A stretch of 5,345 nucleotides of DNA from Candidatus Ventricola intestinavium (GTDB lineage Bacteria > Bacillota > Clostridia > Christensenellales > Aristaeellaceae): NCBI GenBank assembly GCA_018715105.1, contig DVMG01000155.1:1-5345 (forward strand). Reading direction: 5' to 3'. The notes under the pieces are model-generated. The model saw only the letters and a list, made by a program, of their open reading frames with translations, did not search any database and was not told the DNA's origin. The stretch's first letter is position 1. Each line of letters begins with the position of its first letter. Positions 1 through 5,159 of this stretch are shown piece by piece. The translations under genes were made by a program, and so were the position numbers.

Positions 1-810
1 GGGCTTGGCCACGGCCAGGCAGGAGGCATTGACTTGGTAATCTTTAAACGCAAGCCTGCGTTTCTGCGCTTCCTCCTCCTGGCCCATGCTGGCCCACACA
101 TCGGTGTAGAGCACATCCGCATCCCTGCAGGCCTCAAGGGGATCGGTGCAGACGGTCACGCGGCTGCCGTGCTCCGCCGCGTTTGCCACGGCCCAGGCGG
201 TATAGGTGGGGTTGGGTTTATAGCCATCCGGGCATGCGAGGGCCACATCCATGCCCAGCTTGGAGCAGCCGATCATCAGGGAGTGCGCCATGTTGTTGCC
301 GTCCCCCACAAACGCCAGCTTCAGGGAACGGAGCGTCTCCTTCTTTTCATAAATGGTCAGCAGATCCGCCAGCACCTGGCAGGGATGGAATTCATCCGTC
401 AATCCGTTGATGACCGGGATGGAGCCGGATTGAGCCAGCGCGGCCAGATCGCTTTGTTTGAATGTGCGGATCATGATACCATCCACCATGCGCGAGAGAA
501 CCCGGGCGGTATCCGCGATGGGTTCCCCGCGGCCCAGCTGGATGTCGGCCGTGGAGAGGAAAAGCGCGGTGCCGCCCAGTTGCGAAACCCCTACTTCAAA
601 GGAAACGCGCGTGCGCGTGGAGGATTTGGCAAAGATCATCGCCAGCGTCTTGCCCTCCAGGCATGTCTGTTTTTCGCCGCGTTTTTGCATGTCCTTCATT
701 CGAAGGGCGAGGGACAGGCACTGCAGGAGTTCGTCTTCACTCCAGTCCTGCAGGGTCAGCAGGTGTCTTTGGGCAAAGGGGCGCAGGGCCTCGTAATGTC
801 TGAGATCCAT
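1..810 (-). CDS. argF: Ornithine carbamoyltransferase, C-terminus cut by window edge
   Basis: Cytoplasmic enzyme of arginine synthesis; it transfers the carbamoyl group of carbamoyl phosphate to ornithine to make citrulline. The 270 codons visible show the family's landmarks: the carbamoyl-phosphate loop STRTR at residues 64-68, GIMIRTF at 111-117, HPCQ at 142-145, the FVGDGNN segment at 168-173, and the ornithine-specific loop DVWASMG at 237-243. The last part favours ornithine over aspartate carbamoyltransferase. The reading frame is open to base 1 and ends in a segment that in the family directly precedes the HCLP motif, so roughly 35-45 residues lie outside the window. The ATG at 808-810 is chosen because GGAGG (complement of 823-827) lies 12 bases upstream and the N-terminus fits the family. 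The gene diverges from aroK and has ArgR-box-like sites over its promoter. No defect is visible. Confidence 0.96.
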   Translation of the reverse strand, partial: MDLRHYEALRPFAQRHLLTLQDWSEDELLQCLSLALRMKDMQKRGEKQTCLEGKTLAMIFAKSSTRTRVSFEVGVSQLGGTALFLSTADIQLGRGEPIADTARVLSRMVDGIMIRTFKQSDLAALAQSGSIPVINGLTDEFHPCQVLADLLTIYEKKETLRSLKLAFVGDGNNMAHSLMIGCSKLGMDVALACPDGYKPNPTYTAWAVANAAEHGSRVTVCTDPLEACRDADVLYTDVWASMGQEEEAQKRRLAFKDYQVNASCLAVAKP

Positions 811-842
811 GGCGATCGTCAACCTCCGATTCAGAGAATAAA

Positions 843-860
843 CATGCATGATTATACACT
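843..860 (-). promoter_or_regulatory. Candidate ARG box 1 (ArgR operator) over the argF -10
   Basis: The 18-base site CATGCATGATTATACACT compares with the E. coli consensus wnTGAATwwwwATTCAnw. Eight of the ten core half-site bases match (TGCAT and ATACA against TGAAT and ATTCA), with the correct four-base spacing. It covers the whole -10 of the argF promoter, which is where an arginine-dependent repressor would block transcription. The match is imperfect and the AT-rich -10 contributes to it. ArgR itself is not encoded in the window. Confidence 0.5.
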
Positions 861-879
861 AAACTCGAATAATATGCAA
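851..879 (-). promoter_or_regulatory. Sigma-A-type promoter for argF
   Basis: On the minus strand a perfect -10 TATAAT (851-856) lies 17 bases from a -35 TTGCAT (874-879, 3 of 6 to TTGACA). This predicts transcription starting near 844 and a leader of about 34 bases before the argF ATG. The optimal spacer and perfect -10 make this the best argF promoter; the weak -35 is typical of a regulated promoter. It overlaps both ArgR-box candidates. Confidence 0.75.
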
Positions 880-880
880 G
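864..880 (-). promoter_or_regulatory. Candidate ARG box 2 (ArgR operator), one base short
   Basis: CTCGAATAATATGCAAG holds half-sites CGAAT and ATGCA, matching 8 of 10 core ARG-box bases, but the spacer is three bases rather than four. It also resembles the Bacillus-type ending TKCAAK. It starts three bases after box 1, close to the separation of paired ARG boxes in E. coli, and covers the promoter spacer and -35. The short spacer lowers confidence. Confidence 0.35.
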
Positions 881-900
881 ATCCATCCGCGATTTTTTCG

Positions 901-922
901 CTGTATCGCTGTTGTATCACTG
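901..922. repeat. Tandem repeat of 11 bases, two copies
   Basis: CTGTATCGCTG (901-911) is followed at once by TTGTATCACTG (912-922); 9 of 11 bases agree. The pair sits between the two divergent promoters and abuts a second, longer repeat pair. An 11-base period would put two protein contacts on the same face of the helix. No known operator was recognised. Confidence 0.6.
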
Positions 923-961
923 TTTTTGAAGGAGAATTCCTGTTTTTTTGAGGAAAATTCC
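921..961. repeat. Tandem repeat of about 20 bases, two copies
   Basis: Copy one runs 921-940 and copy two 941-961. Both read TGT, a run of T, GA or GAA, then GGAGAATTCC or GGAAAATTCC. They differ by T-run length, one A insertion and one substitution. The second copy ends just upstream of the aroK -35 (970-975). It may be a duplicated operator or an upstream AT-rich activating element, or simply replication slippage. Confidence 0.65.
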
Positions 962-980
962 GTTTGCACTTGAAAAACGG
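960..980. repeat. Inverted repeat CCGTTT-N9-AAACGG across the aroK -35
   Basis: Perfect six-base arms CCGTTT (960-965) and AAACGG (975-980) flank nine bases. The right arm overlaps the last base of the predicted -35 (970-975). The geometry suits a dimeric DNA-binding protein. Arms this short can occur by chance. Confidence 0.4.
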
Positions 981-998
981 ACACTTTCAGGATAAAAT
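970..998 (+). promoter_or_regulatory. Sigma-A-type promoter for the aroK gene cluster
   Basis: TTGAAA (970-975, 5 of 6) and TAAAAT (993-998, 5 of 6) are separated by exactly 17 bases. Transcription is predicted to start near 1005, leaving a leader of about 27 bases before the aroK ATG. That is too short for a riboswitch or attenuator, so any control should act at initiation, through the repeats just upstream. Confidence 0.75.
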
Positions 999-1031
999 GG
1001 ACAGGGATTTTTTTGCAGAGAGAAGGATTCG

Positions 1032-1553
1032 ATGGAGAACATCGTTTTGATTGGCATGCCCGGCTGCGGAAAAAGCACGCTTGGCGTGCTGCTTGCCAAG
1101 GCGCTTGGCATGGCATTTGTGGATACGGATGTCGTTTTGCAGGCGCAGCACGGCAAAAAACTCCAGCAGATGATCGAGGAAAGCGGGATTGACGCTTTTC
1201 TTGCCAGGGAGGAGGCGTGTGTTGCGTCTCTCGCATGCGATCACACGGTCATCGCCACAGGCGGGAGCGTGGTCTATGGAAAAAAGGCGATGCTCCATCT
1301 GCACGAAGGCGGCACGGTCGTCTATATCCGGCTGCCCTATGAGGTGATCAGCCGGCGCCTTTCCAATCTCGCCACACGCGGCGTGACGCTTCGGCCCGGC
1401 CAGACGCTTTTTGACCTTTATCAGGAGCGTGTCCCTCTGTACGAAAACGAAGCGGATCTCTTCTTTGATGCAGAGGATGCCTCGCTTGAAGAGACGGCGC
1501 AGCAGCTGGCCGAACGTCTTCGCGTGTCAGGAGGTGAGCGGAATGCCCGTTGA
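1032..1553 (+). CDS. aroK: Shikimate kinase
   Basis: Cytoplasmic P-loop kinase that phosphorylates shikimate at the 3-hydroxyl using ATP, the fifth step of chorismate synthesis. The 173 residues match the usual family length. Visible motifs are Walker A GMPGCGKST (8-16), the DTD segment (31-33) contacting magnesium and shikimate, FLARE (56-60) with the shikimate-binding Arg59, TGGS (76-79) in place of the more common GGG loop, a lid around TRGV (115-118) with Arg116, and ERVPLY (132-137) with Arg133 expected to bind shikimate. The ATG at 1032 follows AGAAGGA (1021-1027). It is first in a plus-strand cluster and has its own promoter. Its last four codons overlap the next gene, implying coupled translation. 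All key residues are present. Confidence 0.96.
   Translation: MENIVLIGMPGCGKSTLGVLLAKALGMAFVDTDVVLQAQHGKKLQQMIEESGIDAFLAREEACVASLACDHTVIATGGSVVYGKKAMLHLHEGGTVVYIRLPYEVISRRLSNLATRGVTLRPGQTLFDLYQERVPLYENEADLFFDAEDASLEETAQQLAERLRVSGGERNAR
1529..1537 (+). promoter_or_regulatory. Strong ribosome binding site fixing the NUDIX start
   Basis: AGGAGGTGA lies five bases before the ATG at 1543, inside the end of aroK. It shows that the NUDIX gene starts here and not at an in-frame ATG at 1411, whose extra 44 residues would be an out-of-frame reading of aroK. Confidence 0.85.
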
Positions 1554-2058
1554 GATTTGGGATCTGTATGATGCGCAGGGAAAGAAAACGGGGAAAACAA
1601 TGATCCGGGGCGAACAGGTTCCGCCCGGGATGTATCACATCGTCGTGCATATCTGGCCGCTGAACAGCAGGGGAGAGTTCCTCATCCAGCGCCGCGCGCT
1701 GACCCTGCAGTGGAAGCCCGGCATTTGGGCGGGAACCGGCGGCTCCGCTGTCAGCGGGGAGGATCCTCTGACGGCTGCACGAAGGGAGCTGCGTGAGGAA
1801 CTGGGATACGACGCCGCGTGCGAAGAGATGCACCTGGTTGCGCGGCTTCGCAGGCCGGACTCATTTTGCTATGTCTTTTCCCTGCGGATGGATCGCGAAG
1901 AGGATGCGTTCGTCCTGCAGAAGGAGGAGGTCAGCGCCGTGCGCTGGTGCTCTGTAAAGCGCATGGAAAACATGCTCGCGGAGAATACGCTCTATAATTA
2001 TGGGGATGCCTATCTTCGGACCCTGTTTGAATATCAGAAGGCGTGCTTTCACGCCTGA
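1543..2058 (+). CDS. NUDIX hydrolase
   Basis: Cytoplasmic NUDIX-fold protein of 171 residues that should cleave a nucleoside-diphosphate-linked or other diphosphate substrate with magnesium. The NUDIX box is a perfect match to GX5EX7REUXEEXGU at residues 67-89, ending RELREELGY, with catalytic glutamates Glu82, Glu85 and Glu86. The N-terminus (EIWDLYDAQGKKTGKT) and the HIVVHIWPLNSRGEFLIQRR strand region resemble a group often annotated as isopentenyl-diphosphate isomerase-like or YfcD-like NUDIX proteins. The actual substrate cannot be read from sequence, and an isomerase role is not supported. The gene overlaps aroK by 11 bases, so the two are surely co-expressed. An inverted repeat overlaps its stop codon. 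Confidence 0.93.
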   Translation: MPVEIWDLYDAQGKKTGKTMIRGEQVPPGMYHIVVHIWPLNSRGEFLIQRRALTLQWKPGIWAGTGGSAVSGEDPLTAARRELREELGYDAACEEMHLVARLRRPDSFCYVFSLRMDREEDAFVLQKEEVSAVRWCSVKRMENMLAENTLYNYGDAYLRTLFEYQKACFHA

Positions 2059-2071
2059 GCGCCGCGCGGCG
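2039..2071 (+). other. Hairpin-forming region at the NUDIX stop codon
   Basis: A perfect seven-base stem, AGGCGTG (2039-2045) and CACGCCT (2050-2056), encloses the loop CTTT. It is followed by the 12-base palindrome CGCCGCGCGGCG (2060-2071). No T-run follows, so this is not a standard intrinsic terminator. It may pause polymerase, or protect or process the transcript between the NUDIX gene and the next gene. Confidence 0.4.
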
Positions 2072-2165
2072 TAAAAGCCGAAAGACGCAAAGGCCCTTAT
2101 CGTCATCATGAAAAAGACACCGGCCGGGGAAGAAACCGGACGAAAGATTCGGATGGATGGATCGG

Positions 2166-3137
2166 ATGAAAACACTCTATTTTTCCACGTTTGTAAAGGG
2201 GCTCGAAGAGCCGGTTGAAGCCATGCTCCGCAGAGAGGGCGGCGTGGCGGTGGAGCGCATGCTCAGCGGCGCTGCACTGTATAAAAGCGCGCATGAGCCG
2301 CGGCTGCCGTACATGCACATGTCGTTTCGTGTGCTCTTTCAGATGAAACCCATGGCCAGCGCAGAGGAGGCTCTTCGCCGCCTGCTTGCCACGGGGGGCT
2401 GGCTTGACCGGTTTCCCTATGACCAGACGCAGGGTCTGCGATTTCGAATCGTGACCATGCAGGGCGATCAGCTGGTGAGCGCCAATATGCGTTATGTGGA
2501 CATGCTGGAAAAAGCCATCTGTGAGCAGACCGGCATGCGCACTGGCCGGGAACGGCCCGATGTGGAGCTCTGGGTGCTTCTGAGGCCGGAGGCAGCTTAT
2601 TTTCTCTGGCGTATCGGGCGGACGGGCAGGCAGGATGGGCCGCTGCGCGGCGATGTATGCGCGGTTGCCGCGTCGCTGGCTCCGTGCGTGGGAAAAAATG
2701 CGGCGATTCTGGGCTGCACATCCGCCGCTCTGGCCGCAGCGGTCAAGGCTGCCGGCGTGCGCACGCTCACATGCGTCTGCCCGGACCGCAACAGCGCCGC
2801 CCTGATCGAAAACAGGGTTCGCGGCGTGCGTGTATGCGAGGGGCCGGGCGGCTGCACGGATTTGGCGGACGCCAGTCAAAGCGCCGTCATCCTCTATCTG
2901 CCGGTGAAGGCGGAAAAGACCGAGCGCCTTTTGTCAGATCTGCGCAGCGCGCTTTTTGAGGCCAGGCGCGTGCTGGAGGCGGACGGCCGGCTGATCGTTC
3001 TCGCTTCGCTTGCGCACGCGGAAAGCACCCTGCGCAGGACGCAGGGGGTGCGCATTCTGGCGCGGTATGATCTGACCCTCAGCGGGCAGAGAAGCGCCAT
3101 CTGGGTGATTGCGCCCGGGGCGGAGGAGCCACAATAA
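2166..3137 (+). CDS. THUMP-domain protein with degenerate class I methyltransferase half
   Basis: A 323-residue protein resembling the clostridial THUMP-domain RNA methyltransferases (TrmN/RlmL-like). The N-terminus YFSTFVKGLEEPVEAMLR, the phrase GLRFRIVTMQGDQLVS (90-105) and RPDVEL (130-135) are typical of the THUMP half, which binds RNA. PLRGDVCAVAASLAP (159-173) matches the helix that opens the Rossmann half in the family. The SAM loop, expected as DPFCGxGS-like, reads AILGCTSAAL (180-189), and the expected D/NPPW/Y motif reads LYLPVK (243-248). The usual SAM-binding and catalytic motifs are therefore absent, though the C-terminal half keeps methyltransferase-like strands and helices and has no stop or frameshift. 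It may be an RNA-binding pseudoenzyme. The start is uncertain: ATG 2157 is three codons upstream and both have only GGATGG-type binding sites; 2166 fits the family N-terminus better. Confidence 0.75.
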   Translation: MKTLYFSTFVKGLEEPVEAMLRREGGVAVERMLSGAALYKSAHEPRLPYMHMSFRVLFQMKPMASAEEALRRLLATGGWLDRFPYDQTQGLRFRIVTMQGDQLVSANMRYVDMLEKAICEQTGMRTGRERPDVELWVLLRPEAAYFLWRIGRTGRQDGPLRGDVCAVAASLAPCVGKNAAILGCTSAALAAAVKAAGVRTLTCVCPDRNSAALIENRVRGVRVCEGPGGCTDLADASQSAVILYLPVKAEKTERLLSDLRSALFEARRVLEADGRLIVLASLAHAESTLRRTQGVRILARYDLTLSGQRSAIWVIAPGAEEPQ

Positions 3138-3171
3138 AACCGCAGCATGAAAAGGGGTAATCGTTTTCCAA

Positions 3172-4401
3172 ATGGGCGCGAAGAAGAGAAAAAAGAAAAA
3201 ATCAAGGCGCCGCACAGGGCTTCTGCGCGCCGTCATCCTTCTGATCGTGCTGGGCATCGCGGGCGTGGCGGTTTGGCAGATCCGCGGCTATTTTGACGGG
3301 AATGCGACGACGGCGCGCGTTGTGGAGCGCTCTTTCGGCAATTATCATTCCGGCACGCTGGTGGTCGCCCGCAATGAGACGCTTTATGAAGCTGAAAACG
3401 CTACCAGCATTGACTTTGTTGCCGATGAGGGCAGCCGGGTCAGCCGGGCCGGTGTGATCTGCAAGGTCTATTCCTCGGGATACAATCAGACGGAGATCAG
3501 CAGGCTGCAGACGTATCGCGAGGAGATCCAGAACTATCATGTCAATCAGGTCTTCAGCACGTTTGTGGATGCCGCGCTTGACAGCGAAAACGCGGAGATC
3601 GATGCGCTTGCCCTGCAGGTGCGTTCCCTTGTGCAGGGGCGCGGCGTGGGCAGCCTGAGCAATCTGGAACGCCAGATGACCAGCGCGCTGACGGTAAGAA
3701 AGAATTACCTTCGCCAGAAATACCCGGACGACCAGACGCTTTCCGAGCTTTACAAAGTTGAAAACGATCAGCTCAAGAAGATCGAAAGCTGGACGACCAC
3801 ATACACCGCCCAGGAAGACTGCATTGTCAGCTTTTACACCGACGGCTATGAGCAGACTGTCAATTCGACGACGTATGCGTCGCTCACGCCGTCGGACGTG
3901 CGCAATGTCATCCGGGGCGTGGCGCCGGAGCAATCCACGGTTTCCCGCGGAAGCGATCCCATCTTCCGCACGGTGCTGGAGGATGAATGGTATGCGCTCT
4001 TCCTGTGCCAGGATGAGGACTGGAATCCCGTGGTGGGAGAAGAATACCAGATGCAGCTGGAGGGATTCAATAATTACGTGGTCACAGGCGTCGTCGTATC
4101 CTTCACGCGCATCGGCAGCGACCTGCTGCTGCGCATGCGGGTCGCCAACCAGAGCGTGGAGCCGGTGCTCAACATCCGCACGTGCAGCGCGACGGTGGGA
4201 GATTTTGTGTCCGGCTATCATGTGCCCATCAACGCGCTGTATACGATTGACAACATGATCGGCGTGGTGATTGTGGAAGGCGGCTTGCAGACGTTTGTGC
4301 CGGTGACGGTGGTTTCATACCCGGATCAGAATACCGCATTCATCCGGCCGACGCTGGAGGGATCCCCCCTGGCCAACGATAAGACCGTCATGCTTTTCTA
4401 A
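3172..4401 (+). CDS. HlyD-like membrane-anchored adaptor protein
   Basis: A 409-residue protein with a very basic cytoplasmic start (Lys/Arg at 4-14), one hydrophobic segment (about 17-35) acting as an uncleaved anchor, and a large outside domain. The outside part follows HlyD/membrane-fusion order: a lipoyl-like half near 55-105 (GTLVVARNETLYEAENA through VDFVADEGSRV-like strands), a helical region about 107-205 likely to form a short coiled hairpin, the second lipoyl half near 208-230 (TAQEDCIVSFYTDG), then a beta-barrel region to the C-terminus. Such adaptors usually link an inner-membrane transporter to export, but no ABC, MFS or RND partner is in the window. Similar genes next to yggS and sepF are known to me from clostridial genomes; their function is unclear. 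The only in-frame start is ATG 3172, with AAAGGGG (3151-3157) rather far upstream at 14 bases. Confidence 0.75.
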   Translation: MGAKKRKKKKSRRRTGLLRAVILLIVLGIAGVAVWQIRGYFDGNATTARVVERSFGNYHSGTLVVARNETLYEAENATSIDFVADEGSRVSRAGVICKVYSSGYNQTEISRLQTYREEIQNYHVNQVFSTFVDAALDSENAEIDALALQVRSLVQGRGVGSLSNLERQMTSALTVRKNYLRQKYPDDQTLSELYKVENDQLKKIESWTTTYTAQEDCIVSFYTDGYEQTVNSTTYASLTPSDVRNVIRGVAPEQSTVSRGSDPIFRTVLEDEWYALFLCQDEDWNPVVGEEYQMQLEGFNNYVVTGVVVSFTRIGSDLLLRMRVANQSVEPVLNIRTCSATVGDFVSGYHVPINALYTIDNMIGVVIVEGGLQTFVPVTVVSYPDQNTAFIRPTLEGSPLANDKTVMLF

Positions 4402-4419
4402 GCGGGGGATTGCGGGAAT

Positions 4420-4424
4420 GGAGG
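4420..4424 (+). promoter_or_regulatory. Ribosome binding site deciding the yggS start
   Basis: GGAGG lies nine bases before the ATG at 4434. The in-frame TTG at 4410 has no spacing for its upstream G-run, so the shorter protein is preferred. Confidence 0.8.
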
Positions 4425-4433
4425 CAAAACCGT

Positions 4434-5159
4434 ATGGAGCAGGAATTGACAGAGCGCATCGGGTGCATTCGCCGTCAGCTTGAGGATGCGGCCATGGAAC
4501 GCTGGGGACGTGCCCCGGAGATCATCGCAGTGAGCAAGACCGTGCCCGCGCCGCGCGTCAACGAGGTGAAAAACGCCGGGATCCGCCGTCTGGGGGAAAA
4601 CCGCGTGCAGGAAATCCTTGAAAAACGGCCGTATCTGGATGCTTCATTCCAAATTGATCTCATTGGACGGTTGCAATTGAACAAGGTTAAATATATAATA
4701 GATAAAGTCGCCATGATCCAGTCGCTTGACCGTGAGGCGCTGGCGCAGGAGATCGACCGCCGGGCACAGCAGCACGGGCTGCGGATGCCGGTGCTCATCC
4801 AGGTCAACATCGGGGATGAGCCTCAGAAGGGCGGCGTCGCGGTGGACGCGCTTTTCTCCTTCGCCCGGTTTTGCGCCGCGCTGCCCGGCCTGGAGGTGCG
4901 CGGTCTGATGGCCATCATGCCGGATCTTGGCGACGAGGCGGCGTTGCGCCCGTATTTTATGCGCATGCGGCAGCTCTTTGACGCGCTTCGGGAAGAGGCC
5001 CTTGCCGGCGTGCGGATGCAGGAGCTTTCCATGGGCATGTCGGGCGATTACCTGCCGGCAGCACAAGAGGGGGCAACGCATGTGCGCATCGGTTCGGCCA
5101 TATTCGGCCGGCGCAGCACGGCCGCGCCGCAGAAGAATCTCAAGGGGGAACATGCATGA
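4434..5159 (+). CDS. yggS: YggS/YlmE/PLPBP family pyridoxal phosphate-binding protein
   Basis: A 241-residue single-domain TIM-barrel protein of the family that holds pyridoxal 5'-phosphate and maintains vitamin B6 and amino-acid balance; no enzymatic reaction is established for the family. The PLP lysine is Lys35 in IIAVSKT (30-36). Other landmarks are GENRVQE (54-60), IGRLQLNKVK (77-86), QVNIGDEPQKGG (123-134), LMAIMP (158-163), SMGMSGDY (199-206) and VRIGSAIFG (217-225), the last two forming the phosphate-binding region. Where most members have His before the IG of the IGxLQ motif, this one has Asp75 (IDLIG). It is separated from the adaptor gene by 32 bases and shares four bases (ATGA, 5156-5159) with the next gene. 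Gram-positive relatives (ylmE) sit beside sepF and other division genes, as here. Confidence 0.95.
   Translation: MEQELTERIGCIRRQLEDAAMERWGRAPEIIAVSKTVPAPRVNEVKNAGIRRLGENRVQEILEKRPYLDASFQIDLIGRLQLNKVKYIIDKVAMIQSLDREALAQEIDRRAQQHGLRMPVLIQVNIGDEPQKGGVAVDALFSFARFCAALPGLEVRGLMAIMPDLGDEAALRPYFMRMRQLFDALREEALAGVRMQELSMGMSGDYLPAAQEGATHVRIGSAIFGRRSTAAPQKNLKGEHA
4671..4699 (+). promoter_or_regulatory. Promoter-like sequence inside yggS
   Basis: TTGCAA (4671-4676) and a perfect TATAAT (4694-4699) are separated by exactly 17 bases in an AT-rich island within an otherwise GC-rich gene. It points toward the SepF-like gene, 457 bases downstream. The same bases encode a conserved protein segment (LQLNKVKYIID), so the resemblance could be coincidence. 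Confidence 0.4.

Noticed and set aside
889..901. GCGA-T5-TCGC as a terminator between the divergent genes
   Set aside because: The stem is only four bases with no following T-tract, and both flanking genes point away from it, so no terminator is needed.
34..951. Long plus-strand open frame opposite argF
   Set aside because: It is the reverse-strand shadow of a clear ornithine carbamoyltransferase; the product has no recognisable family features and the frame runs through the argF promoter.
999..1031. Riboswitch or attenuator in the aroK leader
   Set aside because: The predicted leader is only about 27 bases and shows no leader peptide or competing hairpins.
1411..1542. N-terminal extension of the NUDIX protein from an upstream ATG
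   Set aside because: This stretch is coding sequence of aroK in another frame; the strong AGGAGGTGA five bases before ATG 1543 fixes the start there.
2108..2218. Small open frame of 36 codons starting MKKTPAGEETG
   Set aside because: No ribosome binding site at proper spacing, no recognised family, and about 50 bases overlap the THUMP gene in another frame.
3180..3205. A-rich runs at the start of the HlyD-like gene as a phase-variation tract
   Set aside because: The runs are only about six A's, interrupted, and are explained by lysine codons of the basic cytoplasmic tail.
3147..3290. Small open frame starting MKRGNRFPNG ahead of the HlyD-like gene
   Set aside because: No ribosome binding site, most of it lies inside the HlyD-like gene in another frame, and its composition is arginine-rich as in shadow frames of GC-rich DNA.
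3202..4221. Long minus-strand frame opposite the HlyD-like gene
   Set aside because: A GC-rich shadow frame; the plus-strand protein has a coherent anchor and adaptor architecture, while the minus-strand product has no recognisable motif.
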